From a bacterium (GTDB taxonomy: Bacteria; Desulfobacterota; GWC2-55-46): 9,719 bases of DNA. The stretch is from the NCBI GenBank assembly GCA_004298725.1, contig SCQA01000054.1:1-9719 (forward strand). Reading direction: 5' to 3'. The notes beneath the pieces were generated by a model, which saw nothing but the letters and a program-made list of their open reading frames with translations, was not told the origin of the DNA and made no database searches. Positions within the stretch are counted from its first letter, which is position 1; every line of letters starts with the position of its first letter. Shown in pieces: positions 1 to 6,936 of this stretch. Made by a program: the position numbers and the translations under genes.

Positions 1-160
1 GAAGCACCTGACCGCCGGAGCCCATATTATGCCTTGATTGGTTAAGACCGCTTGTAGGTGTGCCGGAAGGATAGTTACTTACAGAAGTAGCAAAAGTATA
101 ACTGCTACCGCAAAGCAAAACCGCCAAGCAGGAAATATACGTGATGAACGGCAATCTCAT
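1..160 (-). CDS. Exported multiheme c-type cytochrome, N-terminal part only (runs off the window)
   Basis: Start codon ATG is at 160-158 on the minus strand; the frame is open for 53 codons and leaves the window at base 1. It begins MRLPFITYISCLAVLLC and continues through a hydrophobic segment to SSYTFA, a typical Sec signal peptide with probable cleavage after TFA. The mature part seen so far (TSVSNYPSGTPTSGLN, then QSRHNMGSGG) is identical in protein sequence to the complete pentaheme cytochrome encoded at 624-1613. No CXXCH is reached before the edge, so haem binding is inferred from that paralog, whose first CXXCH starts 10 residues after the point where this copy is cut off. AAGGGAAG precedes the ATG as a ribosome binding site. 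It has its own promoter. Expected location is the periplasm or cell exterior, in electron transfer; partner unknown. Confidence 0.85.
   Translation of the reverse strand, partial: MRLPFITYISCLAVLLCGSSYTFATSVSNYPSGTPTSGLNQSRHNMGSGGQVL
1..160. repeat. Direct repeat, copy A, of the cytochrome 5' coding region
   Basis: This aligns without gaps to 1454-1613. Bases 1-100 match at 99 of 100 positions; the only difference, at base 77, is a synonymous serine codon change. Bases 101-160, which encode the first part of the signal peptide, match at only 42 of 60. The sharp change in identity at about base 100 suggests recombination or gene conversion between tandem copies rather than uniform divergence. 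Confidence 0.95.
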
Positions 161-208
161 TTGGCTTCCCTTGCTGTAACAAGCTTATGCTATATGTAAA
201 ACATTTAA

Positions 209-237
209 ATTATCATCAAAATAACACCGTTTGTCAA
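209..237 (-). promoter_or_regulatory. Sigma-70-type promoter of the first cytochrome copy
   Basis: Read on the minus strand, TTGACA (237-232) is followed by a 17-nt spacer and GATAAT (214-209). Transcription should start near 202, giving a leader of about 42 nt. The leader contains TAGCATAAGC (192-183), found at exactly the same distance from the start codon in the second copy. The same -35, spacer length and -10 occur before the paralog at 1688-1660, which strongly supports the call. Confidence 0.8.
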
Positions 238-429
238 TAGTTTTTACAGTAAATATTGCTATTAATACACTAAATTTGGTTTTGCGTTGCTCTGTTGACT
301 GATTTACGACAAACAGATGTCAGCACAGCCGATTGATAAAGCCGGTAAAAATTGCGGATGCAAAACCATAATACGAATAAGGGCGAGGAAAAGTTGACAT
401 CTTAGAGGGAACAATTATGAAGGCAAATT

Positions 430-462
430 CATAGTTGCTAAAGCTTTTACGCTTTAACTATG
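430..462. repeat. Imperfect hairpin downstream of the pentaheme cytochrome gene
   Basis: The arms CATAGTTGCTAAAGC (430-444) and GCTTTAACTATG (451-462) pair over 12 bp if three bases of the left arm bulge out; the loop is TTTTAC. It lies about 160 nt past the stop codon of the complete cytochrome gene. There is no run of T on either side, so it is not a standard intrinsic terminator. It may be a 3'-end structure or chance. Confidence 0.45.
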
Positions 463-623
463 GCTGACGTTGAGACTAACATGGTAATAAGTGAAGGAGG
501 AGCGGCTCGACGCCGGCAAGGCGCGCAATCAGAGGGATGGTGCTGACAGTAAAGATTCTAAAACTGACAACTATATAATCAAACGCCACATAGCGCTCGA
601 CACTAACAGCTAACCGCCCAATC

Positions 624-1613
624 TCAATTCGTATGGCAGGTTCTGCATATTGCGCTACCGGTATTTCCACCTACCCTTCTTAAAAAAGCTCCGTCACCGC
701 AACTTTCCGATGTGCCGCACCAGCCTGCGCCGGCAAGACCGCCATAAGCCAACGGCTCCACTTCATCCCAACTGAGGTTTTTAAAGTGCGGGTCGTGGCA
801 GGAGGAACATTCCACCTTGTCATTCCTTAAAAGGTCTTGAATTGTCGCCGTATTCGATATAAAGCCTTTTACAGCCCATCTGTTTTGCTGAAGATTATTG
901 CCAAATGATTGCCCGGCAGTGGTATTAAGTCCGGTTACGAGGTCAATACTGCTTAGCACCGTACTCTTTGGCCTGAGAGAAGTTGACACGGCCGGATTAT
1001 AGGTTATTGACACGGGATGGGAGTTCGTAAGGTCAACGCCTGTAGTAAGCCTGTAAACAGGGGCAGGCAAGCCGTATAACCACTCATGGCAAACTACGCA
1101 CGAGCCAGCGGCGCTCGTGTCAAATTTATGTATCGTGGCTACAAGCGACGGACCGCCCCCAGGCATCATAAAACGCCAGTTCATCTCCTGCCCTGCCGGA
1201 TAAATGCCAGTCGCGTCACCTGGCGGGTTCACAAGGCTGTCAAACGCGGTAACGCCGTCATGGCAACTAAGGCAGGCAAGCGATACCGAGCCTACGGCGC
1301 TTACGTTAGAACCCGCAAGCGTAGTGCCGTATGCTTTGTAAACAGCAGTGGCCGAGTTTGCTCTGTTCCATATGGGAGCCGGCGATACTGATGCATTGGC
1401 ATGATGCGGGGTATGACAGAATACGCATACTTCGGATGTTCCGTTATAAACACGAAGCACCTGACCGCCGGAGCCCATATTATGCCTTGATTGGTTAAGA
1501 CCGCTTGTAGGTGTGCCGGAAGGATAGTTGCTTACAGAAGTAGCAAAAGTATAGCCGCTTCCGCATAACAAAACTGCCAAGCAGACAATATATAGGGTTA
1601 ACAAGCGTCTCAT
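624..1613 (-). CDS. Exported pentaheme c-type cytochrome (paired-CXXCH family)
   Basis: A 329-residue protein with a Sec signal peptide (MRRLLTLYIVCLAVLLC to TFA, about residues 1-24) and five CXXCH haem-binding motifs: CVFCH at 63, CLSCH at 114, CVVCH at 172, CSSCH at 269 and CRTCH at 323. The last motif lies three residues from the C-terminus (CRTCHTN), which is usual for this group. The contexts CHTPHH, CHDG, SHPVS (199-203) and CHDPH are typical of the paired-CXXCH cytochromes abundant in Geobacter-like and Nitrospirota genomes. Additional histidines (44, 70, 71, 162, 199, 276) could be distal haem ligands, and C299 and C305 could form a disulfide. Haems would be attached in the periplasm by the Ccm or Ccs machinery. 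The role is electron transfer; partner and potential cannot be read from sequence. AAGGGTG lies before ATG at 1613-1611. It has its own promoter and is one of two tandem copies. Confidence 0.93.
   Translation of the reverse strand: MRRLLTLYIVCLAVLLCGSGYTFATSVSNYPSGTPTSGLNQSRHNMGSGGQVLRVYNGTSEVCVFCHTPHHANASVSPAPIWNRANSATAVYKAYGTTLAGSNVSAVGSVSLACLSCHDGVTAFDSLVNPPGDATGIYPAGQEMNWRFMMPGGGPSLVATIHKFDTSAAGSCVVCHEWLYGLPAPVYRLTTGVDLTNSHPVSITYNPAVSTSLRPKSTVLSSIDLVTGLNTTAGQSFGNNLQQNRWAVKGFISNTATIQDLLRNDKVECSSCHDPHFKNLSWDEVEPLAYGGLAGAGWCGTSESCGDGAFLRRVGGNTGSAICRTCHTN
1454..1613. repeat. Direct repeat, copy B, of the cytochrome 5' coding region
   Basis: Counterpart of 1-160 at a constant offset of 1453 bases with no gaps. 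The 100 bases furthest from the start codon (1454-1553) are 99% identical to copy A, and the 60 bases next to the start codon (1554-1613) are 70% identical. Confidence 0.95.
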
Positions 1614-1659
1614 TTTGCACCCTTAGCGATTATAGGCTTATGCTACGGCCTTATCACTA

Positions 1660-1688
1660 ATTATCGTCAAAAATGTACCTATTGTCAA
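1660..1688 (-). promoter_or_regulatory. Sigma-70-type promoter of the pentaheme cytochrome gene
   Basis: On the minus strand, TTGACA (1688-1683), a 17-nt spacer and GATAAT (1665-1660). The start of transcription should be near 1653, leaving a leader of about 40 nt. The leader carries TAGCATAAGC (1645-1636), the same 10 bases at the same distance (23 nt) from the start codon as in the other copy. The rest of the leader differs between copies. Confidence 0.8.
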
Positions 1689-1948
1689 CCTTTTTTGCCT
1701 TTGTAAGACAAGTTACATAGTCTATAAATCTATGGTTACTAATCCACCCTCCTCCACAACGGAATTATTTTTATTATGAGCGGCTAAATAGTCCTGTTAA
1801 AATTTAAGGCTAAAGATATAGGCTAACGCCTTGTTTCTACAAAAACTCAACCTAAAAAAGCGAATCAAAGCCGAGCTATAAATTAAGGCAAAAACATTGC
1901 TGACAATCACGGCTACCTATAGCGGGGTACTCGAACCGCGAAAATAAC
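1689..1948. other. AT-rich intergenic stretch between the cytochrome promoter and polX
   Basis: This is the remainder of the 335-nt gap between the cytochrome start and the polX stop. I find no gene, tRNA or clear rho-independent terminator. A small GCGG/CCGC hairpin at 1922-1939 follows the polX stop codon but has no T run. Confidence 0.5.
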
Positions 1949-3694
1949 TCAAAGCCCCCTACGCGCTCTTATATGCCTTAAAAGAGCGCTAAGCGGCATG
2001 GTATTGAGAATATCCGCTTTTTCAAGCCAGCCGCGCCGCGCGGTATGCACGCCGTAAATGATATTTTCAAAATTATATACGCTGTGCGAATCCGTTGACA
2101 ACGCCACCATCACGCCCTTATGCTTGGCAAGGTTGCAGTGGACATCATTAAGGTCAAGTCTGTCCGGATAGGAGTTAAGCTCAAGGGCAACGCCGTGCTT
2201 TTTGGCCGCGTCCATGACAATTTCCATGTCAACGGCATAAGGCTCCCTTGCTCCTATCAGCCTACCTGTCGGGTGCGCGAGAACGTCAATCTTGCCGCTT
2301 TTTATCGCGCGCACTATTCGCGCGGTCATCTCCTTTATGTCCATATTAAACGACGAATGCACCGCGCCAACGGCTAAATCAAGCCTGTCCAGAACGCCGT
2401 CCGGGTGGTCAAGCGTCCCGTCAGCGCGTATGTCAACCTCTGCGCCTTTTAAGATTGTAAAGTTCTTACCCCGCTTTTTAAGTTTAGCGTTAACGGCGTC
2501 TATGCGCTCCATCTGCGCTACAACGCGTTCTTCATTTAATCCGTGCGCCACTCCGACGGCCTTTGAGTGGTCGGTAATCGCCAAATATTCGTATCCGCGC
2601 GACATGGCGGCGAAGGCCATATCCTCTATCGAGTAACTTCCGTCGCTCTCAGACGTATGGCAATGCAGGTCGCCGCGCAGGTCGGCAATTTCAAGCAAAC
2701 GGAACGTTTTTTTGCTCTGAGCAACAATAAGCTCACCCTTATTCTCACGCAGTTCCGGCGGTATCCAAGCAAGCCCCATTGCTTTATAAACGTCTTCCTC
2801 CGTCTTTCCGGCAAGCCATTTTTCGCCTTTTACGCTAAAAACGCCGTACTCGTTTATCTTCAGCCCCTTTCTCTTTGCCATGTCACGCAGAGCCACGTTA
2901 TGCGCCTTAGAGCCTGTGAAATACAGAAGCGCCGCGCCATAGCACTTTTCATCAACCACGCGCAAATCCGCCTGAATGCCAACCCTCAGCATTACGGACG
3001 ATTTTGCCGCGCCTTTGGCAATAACGTCTTTTACGTCAGGGTGTGTTGTAAACCTCTCCATTACAACCTCGGCGTTATCGCACGCGGCAAGTATGTCAAT
3101 GTCTCCTGCCGTCTCTTTCCACCGCCTGACGCTTCCAGCCGCTTCGCAAGCCGTTACGCCGTGAACCTTGCCTAAATACTCCGTAAGCGTCAAAGCGTAT
3201 GGCCTCGCAAGCGATAATTTAAAAACACCCGACATCGCCTTCAGGCTTTTAATTGAGCGTAAAATCTTGGCCTCTGTCTTTTCCCCGAAACCGTCGAGCA
3301 AGCGTAACTTGCCGGAACTTGCCGCCTCCGCGAGGTCTTCAAGCGTGGCAATGCCGAGAGCGCTGTAAAGAGCGCCCGCTTTTTTAGGCCCTATGCCTGA
3401 AACCCTGAGTATGTCTAATATTCCAACCGGCATCTGTTTTAAAATTTCTTCTAACAACCCGCATTTGCCGGTCGCAAGCAATTCAAATATCTTCTCGCGA
3501 ATGCTGTCTCCTATGCCGTGTATGCCTTTAAGGCCGTCTTCGCCTTTTTGGGCAAGAGTTTTAAGACTCTCCGGCATGCCGTCTATTACGTCGGCGGCAT
3601 TTCGGTAAGAGCGCACGCGAAACGGGTTTTCGCCGTTTACCTCAAGAAGGTCGGCAATCTCGTAAAATATTCTGGCTATTTCGGCGTTCTCCAT
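1949..3694 (-). CDS. polX: DNA polymerase X family protein with PHP nuclease domain
   Basis: A 581-residue protein, the normal length for bacterial PolX. Order: helical N-terminal 8-kDa-like domain with helix-hairpin-helix motifs (GIHGIGDSI at 57, VSGIGPKKA at 98, LLDGFGEKT at 132); polymerase palm with GSVRRWKETAGDIDIL (187-202), where D198 and D200 are metal ligands and D243 in QADLRVV is the probable third; FTGSKAHN (259-266); then a C-terminal PHP domain. All nine expected PHP metal ligands can be seen: H344, H346, D351, H376, E419, H446, H474, D535 and H537, so both activities should be intact. In studied bacterial members the polymerase fills short gaps in base excision repair, and the PHP domain gives Mn-dependent 3'-5' exonuclease or AP-endonuclease activity. 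The start chosen is ATG 3694-3692 (MENAEIARIF), matching the family start. An in-frame TTG at 3754 would add 20 residues unlike the family. Neither start has a clear ribosome site. The gene diverges from murI. Confidence 0.93.
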   Translation of the reverse strand: MENAEIARIFYEIADLLEVNGENPFRVRSYRNAADVIDGMPESLKTLAQKGEDGLKGIHGIGDSIREKIFELLATGKCGLLEEILKQMPVGILDILRVSGIGPKKAGALYSALGIATLEDLAEAASSGKLRLLDGFGEKTEAKILRSIKSLKAMSGVFKLSLARPYALTLTEYLGKVHGVTACEAAGSVRRWKETAGDIDILAACDNAEVVMERFTTHPDVKDVIAKGAAKSSVMLRVGIQADLRVVDEKCYGAALLYFTGSKAHNVALRDMAKRKGLKINEYGVFSVKGEKWLAGKTEEDVYKAMGLAWIPPELRENKGELIVAQSKKTFRLLEIADLRGDLHCHTSESDGSYSIEDMAFAAMSRGYEYLAITDHSKAVGVAHGLNEERVVAQMERIDAVNAKLKKRGKNFTILKGAEVDIRADGTLDHPDGVLDRLDLAVGAVHSSFNMDIKEMTARIVRAIKSGKIDVLAHPTGRLIGAREPYAVDMEIVMDAAKKHGVALELNSYPDRLDLNDVHCNLAKHKGVMVALSTDSHSVYNFENIIYGVHTARRGWLEKADILNTMPLSALLRHIRARRGL

Positions 3695-3723
3695 AATAAA
3701 TTTTTGCACAACGACAAGGGATA

Positions 3724-3753
3724 TGTCAAACGGAATTGAGCCGTTTGTTGACA
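3724..3753. promoter_or_regulatory. Inverted repeat in the polX-murI divergent region
   Basis: The arms TGTCAAACGG (3724-3733) and CCGTTTGTTGACA (3741-3753) flank AATTGAG. The inner CAAACGG/CCGTTTG part is a perfect 7-bp pairing, and the outer TGT/ACA pairs if three bases bulge. It lies just upstream of the chosen polX start and about 70 bp upstream of murI. Both ends contain TTGACA in outward orientations, but neither is followed by a -10 at a proper distance. It could be an operator or a leader hairpin for polX; no regulator is identified. Confidence 0.45.
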
Positions 3754-3765
3754 AAGCACAACTTG

Positions 3766-3775
3766 CGAGCGCTCG
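3766..3775. promoter_or_regulatory. Perfect 10-bp palindrome CGAGCGCTCG between polX and murI
   Basis: CGAGCGCTCG reads the same on both strands and stands out as a GC-rich island in an AT-rich divergent promoter region, 12 bp from the inverted repeat and upstream of the probable murI -10. Such symmetry suits a dimeric DNA-binding protein, but a chance occurrence cannot be excluded. Confidence 0.35.
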
Positions 3776-3797
3776 ATTAAATAGTTTAATTTTTTTT

Positions 3798-3808
3798 TGC
3801 TATATAAT
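3798..3808 (+). promoter_or_regulatory. Probable extended -10 promoter for murI
   Basis: TG (3798-3799), one base, then TATATA (3801-3806) or TATAAT (3803-3808), preceded by nine T. There is no good -35 at 16-18 nt, so an extended -10 type is proposed. The start of transcription would be near 3814, only about 10 nt before the murI ATG. The leader would be very short and lacks a purine-rich ribosome site. Confidence 0.5.
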
Positions 3809-3823
3809 ATAATAACGCCTGCC

Positions 3824-4654
3824 ATGAAAAAGATCTCAGAAAAAAACAGCGCCGATAAACCAATAGGGGTATTCGACTCCGGCATCGGCGGGCTTACGGT
3901 TCTTAGCGAAATAGCCAAGCTTCTACCGTATGAAAACACCGTCTACCTCGGAGACACGGCAAGAGTGCCGTACGGCAGTAAATCAAAAGAAACAGTCGTG
4001 CGGTATGCGTTTGAAGACGCGGCGTTTCTTTTGAAACACGACATAAAGCTTCTTGTGGTTGCCTGCAACACGGCATCGGCTTACGCGCTGACCCGGCTTG
4101 AAAAACAGCTTCACATACCGGTTGTCGGCGTCATAAGGCCCGGCGCCAAGGCCGCAGTGGCTGTCACTAAAACCAAAAAAATAGGCGTTATCGGCACTGA
4201 AGGCACTATAAAAAGCAGCGCCTACACAAAAACAATAAATACGGCAGACCGCGGAATTAAAACATATACCTCGGCCTGCCCGCTCTTTGTGCCGCTTGTT
4301 GAAGAAGGCTGGACGAATAATAAAATAGCGCTCGGCGTTGCCAAAGAGTACCTGTCAGAAATAAAAAATATCGGAATTGACACGCTTGTGCTTGGGTGTA
4401 CCCACTACCCTCTTTTAAAGGATATTATTAACAAGGTTATGGGCAACAAGGTTAAGCTTATCGATTCAGCCGAGGCTACCGCCGGCGAGGTAAAAAGAAT
4501 GCTTTCTGAATCAGGCCAGCTTACCCGCAGGAAAACCGAAGCACGGCACAAATTTTTCGTAACAGACTCACCTGAGCGGTTTATCAAGGTCGGCAAAAAA
4601 TTCTTCGGCGTAAGGCTCTCCAAGGCAAAGCTTGCGCGCCTTGAAGGCAACTGA
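3824..4654 (+). CDS. murI: Glutamate racemase
   Basis: A 276-residue cytoplasmic enzyme that converts L-glutamate to D-glutamate for peptidoglycan stem peptides; no cofactor is needed. Family motifs are complete: GVFDSGIGGLTVL (15-27, catalytic-site D18 and S19), PYG (49-51), VVACNTASA (78-86) with catalytic C81, and LGCTHYPLL (190-198) with the second catalytic cysteine C192 and H194. The length fits the family (about 265-285). ATG 3824 was preferred over an in-frame TTG at 3797 because the latter lies inside the -10 region and would add residues not seen in the family. No clear ribosome site precedes the ATG. The next gene starts one base after the stop, so the two are probably translationally coupled. 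Confidence 0.95.
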   Translation: MKKISEKNSADKPIGVFDSGIGGLTVLSEIAKLLPYENTVYLGDTARVPYGSKSKETVVRYAFEDAAFLLKHDIKLLVVACNTASAYALTRLEKQLHIPVVGVIRPGAKAAVAVTKTKKIGVIGTEGTIKSSAYTKTINTADRGIKTYTSACPLFVPLVEEGWTNNKIALGVAKEYLSEIKNIGIDTLVLGCTHYPLLKDIINKVMGNKVKLIDSAEATAGEVKRMLSESGQLTRRKTEARHKFFVTDSPERFIKVGKKFFGVRLSKAKLARLEGN

Positions 4655-4655
4655 A

Positions 4656-5285
4656 ATGGCAAAAAAAAATAATTCGCAAAACACAGGCCCGCGCCATAAA
4701 AAAAGGAAAAAGGGCGGCGCGTATAAAACAATTATAATAACGGCGGTTATAACCGTTATTGCCGGGTTGGCGCTGTTCAGCTTTTTCGGCGGCAAACTTA
4801 CAACGCTATATCCTACTACTCATAAACCAATCAAACCAACGCTAACGCACAAGCCGGAAGAGGCGTTTAAAGATATAAACCTTTTTTTCAGCGAAGAAAC
4901 AGGACTGTATCTTAAAAGCGAAGTCAGGCGGATAAAAAAAGGCTCTGACACGGACGAGCTTTCATTCGCGCTTGCCGAGCTGTTTTCCGGGCCGCGCTCA
5001 AAAGCGCTTGAGCGCACAGTGCCGGCAGGCACAAAACTTCTTGGCGTAACGCTCAAAGACGACACTGCTTTTGTAAACCTGTCAAAAGATTTAATTGAAA
5101 AACACCCTGGCGGCTCTTCAGGGGAAATGCAAACGGTATACGCCATCGTTGATACCATAACGCTAAATTTTCCAACAATAAAAAAAGTGCAAATGCTCGT
5201 TGACGGTAAAACAACTGAAACAATCGCAGGCCACATTGACATCAGCGGCCCGCTCTATGCTGACAGAAGAATTATTAAAGACTGA
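4656..5285 (+). CDS. Membrane-anchored GerMN-domain protein
   Basis: A 209-residue protein. A strongly basic N-terminus (residues 1-20, with KKRKK) is followed by one hydrophobic segment (about 24-45, IIITAVITVIAGLALF), so it is probably anchored with the C-terminal domain in the periplasm. Residues about 72-200 fit a GerMN domain (INLFFSEETGLYL, then SFALAELFSGP, AGTKLLGVTLKDDTAFVNLS, YAIVDTITLNF and KVQMLVDGK). In Bacillus, GerM takes part in sporulation and germination, but GerMN domains also occur in non-sporulating bacteria, where the role is unknown; a cell-envelope role here is inference from the link to murI. ATG 4656 has GAAGG 8 nt upstream and starts one base after the murI stop. 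An in-frame TTG at 4632 lies within murI and is less likely. Confidence 0.85.
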   Translation: MAKKNNSQNTGPRHKKRKKGGAYKTIIITAVITVIAGLALFSFFGGKLTTLYPTTHKPIKPTLTHKPEEAFKDINLFFSEETGLYLKSEVRRIKKGSDTDELSFALAELFSGPRSKALERTVPAGTKLLGVTLKDDTAFVNLSKDLIEKHPGGSSGEMQTVYAIVDTITLNFPTIKKVQMLVDGKTTETIAGHIDISGPLYADRRIIKD

Positions 5286-5387
5286 ACTGCCCCGTAGCAC
5301 ACTGCGCGGAATCTTAATCCGCTCGGGTTTCCTCTACGCTCAATATAGATATTTTTCCCTCTCCCTCATATGGGCAACTTCCTTTTC

Positions 5388-5410
5388 CCCTCCCCCCTTG
5401 CGGGGGAGGG
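5388..5410. repeat. GC-rich palindromic repeat after the murI-GerMN pair
   Basis: The perfect 9-bp stem CCCTCCCCC (5388-5396) / GGGGGAGGG (5402-5410) has loop CTTGC, set in a C-rich then G-rich region (about 5380-5421). It resembles the dispersed intergenic palindromes found in many bacterial genomes. No T run follows, so it would act as a 3'-end stabiliser or rho-assisted stop rather than a standard terminator. The 214-nt gap (5286-5499) otherwise holds only a weak GCGGA/TCCGC hairpin (5306-5322). Confidence 0.65.
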
Positions 5411-5499
5411 CAGGGAGGGGGGTAGCGCAATTAACCTGAGAAAAATTAAACTGCAAATGACCTTTTTTTCTAACGCCGCGCCCCATAGGGAGAAAACAT

Positions 5500-6930
5500 A
5501 TGCCGTCTCGCAAAGCCGCCTTCAGGATTGAAAAAGATTTTCTCGGTGAAGTAAAAGTTCCCATAAAAGCGTACTACGGCATACAGACTTGCCGCGCCGC
5601 TAAAAACTTCCCTATAAGCGCAATAACTCCAAAACCTGTCTTTATCAAAGCCACTGCAATTGTAAAGCTCGCCTCGGCAAAAGCGAACCAAACGCTTGGC
5701 CTTCTGGATAAAAAAAGGGCAAGAGCTATTATTCAGGCGTCACAAGAAATAATATCAGGTAAATTGCACAACGAATTTATTGTGGACGCGTATCAGGCAG
5801 GGGCAGGCACTTCGCACAACATGAACGCCAACGAAGTAATCGCTAACAGGGCTGAAGAACTCCTTGGAGGCAAACGCGGCGACTATTGCCTTGTGCACCC
5901 CAACGACCACGTGAACATGAGCCAATCGTCCAACGACGTTTACCCCACTGCCATGCGGCTCTCTGCCATCTCGGCATCCACTTCGCTGATTAACGCGCTC
6001 ACTGCGCTCGAAAGAGCGTTAAGCAACAAAGCTCGGCAGTTCGACAATATTATAAAATCCGGCAGAACTCATTTGCAAGACGCCGTTCCAATACGCCTCG
6101 GGCAGGAATTTGGCGCGTACGCGTCGTCAATAAAAAACTCCGCTGAGCGCGTAAAAACCGCGCAGGAAGCGCTTAAAAATATCGGCCTTGGAGGGACGGC
6201 AGTCGGCACCGGCATAAACACGCATTTAAAGTACGCCAAGACGATTCTTTGCGAACTGAAAAAAGCCTCTTTGATAAAAGATTTAAAACCCGCGCCCGAC
6301 GCCTTTACTGCGTTAAGTAGCGTAGCTGACTTTATTGCCTATTCCGGCGCGCTTAAAGGCCTCTCAGTCGAGCTTATAAAAATTGCCAACGATTTGCGGC
6401 TTTTAAGCTCCGGCCCGAATACCGGCATCGGCGAAATAAAACTTCCGGCCGTTCAACCCGGCTCTTCTATAATGCCGGGCAAGGTAAACCCTGTAATGGC
6501 GGAAATGCTCAGCATGGTTTGTTTTCAAGCTATCGGCAACGACCTGACAATTACAATGGCTGGTCAAGCAGGCCAGCTTGAGCTTAACGTCATGACGCCG
6601 GTTATAAATTGCAATATATTGCATACAACCGAATTGCTTGAGAACGCCGTAAAAGCCTTCACGCAAAATTGCGTAATCGGCATTACGGCGGACAAAAAAA
6701 AGTGTGCCGAGCATTTTGAAGATTCAGCAGGCCTTGCAACAGTGCTTAATACTTTTATCGGATATGAAAAGGCCTCGGAAGTCGCCAAGGAGGCGCTTGA
6801 GAGCGGCAGAACAATAAAGGCCGTATCAGTTGAAAAGGGGGTATTTACTGAAAAAGAATGGAACCTGCTTTTCGACACTGTGAAAATAACCACGCCCGGC
6901 CAACTTCGCAGGAAACAACGACGGGGGTAA
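5500..6930 (+). CDS. aspA: Aspartate ammonia-lyase (aspartase)
   Basis: A 476-residue member of the aspartase/fumarase superfamily; the tetramer converts L-aspartate to fumarate and ammonia in the cytoplasm. Visible motifs are GAGTSHNMNANEVIANRA (101-118), HPNDHVNMSQSSND (133-146), GRTHLQDAVPIRLGQEF (188-204) with H191, and the superfamily signature GSSIMPGKVNP (321-331) with the catalytic serine loop (S322, S323), K328 and N330. Aspartase is preferred to fumarase because of the continuation PVMAEMLSMV after KVNP, the THLQDAVPIRLGQEF form, and the length (aspartases about 470-478). Fumarase C remains the alternative, since several motifs (NMNANEV, HPNDHVN) are shared. The start ATG 5500 has AGGGAGA at 5487-5493, 6 nt upstream. 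It appears to be transcribed alone, with a hairpin region just past the stop. Confidence 0.9.
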   Translation: MPSRKAAFRIEKDFLGEVKVPIKAYYGIQTCRAAKNFPISAITPKPVFIKATAIVKLASAKANQTLGLLDKKRARAIIQASQEIISGKLHNEFIVDAYQAGAGTSHNMNANEVIANRAEELLGGKRGDYCLVHPNDHVNMSQSSNDVYPTAMRLSAISASTSLINALTALERALSNKARQFDNIIKSGRTHLQDAVPIRLGQEFGAYASSIKNSAERVKTAQEALKNIGLGGTAVGTGINTHLKYAKTILCELKKASLIKDLKPAPDAFTALSSVADFIAYSGALKGLSVELIKIANDLRLLSSGPNTGIGEIKLPAVQPGSSIMPGKVNPVMAEMLSMVCFQAIGNDLTITMAGQAGQLELNVMTPVINCNILHTTELLENAVKAFTQNCVIGITADKKKCAEHFEDSAGLATVLNTFIGYEKASEVAKEALESGRTIKAVSVEKGVFTEKEWNLLFDTVKITTPGQLRRKQRRG

Positions 6931-6936
6931 ATCTGC

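Larger units (their letters stand above)
161..623. other. Intergenic region between the two cytochrome genes
   Basis: This 463-nt stretch separates the tandem minus-strand cytochrome genes. It holds the promoter and leader of the left copy (about 161-237) and a hairpin at 430-462. Between 241 and 429 and between 463 and 623 I see no convincing gene, RNA or repeat. Short reading frames on both strands around 417-623 lack support from a family match or from a start with a good ribosome site followed by a long frame. Confidence 0.6.

Noticed and set aside
417..450. A plus-strand ATG with a good AGAGGGA ribosome site followed by MKANS and a stop; a frameshift would give IVAKAFTL.
   Set aside because: Too short to recognise a protein, and the following sequence is a hairpin. 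It could be a remnant of a gene start, but there is no family match.
491..613. A plus-strand 40-codon frame from GTG (VKEERLDAGKARNQRDG...) with a charged, protein-like composition, and an opposing minus-strand frame (476-670).
   Set aside because: No ribosome site, start directly after a stop codon, no recognised family; the opposing frame starts inside the cytochrome gene.
1922..1945. On the minus strand, CGCGGTTCGAGTACCCCGC resembles a tRNA T-arm.
   Set aside because: The five-base stem does not pair properly and no D-arm, anticodon arm or acceptor stem can be found on either side.
3694..3754. A longer polX with a TTG start at 3754.
   Set aside because: The extra 20 residues are not typical of the family, contain the inverted repeat and have no ribosome site; ATG 3694 gives the usual N-terminus and length.
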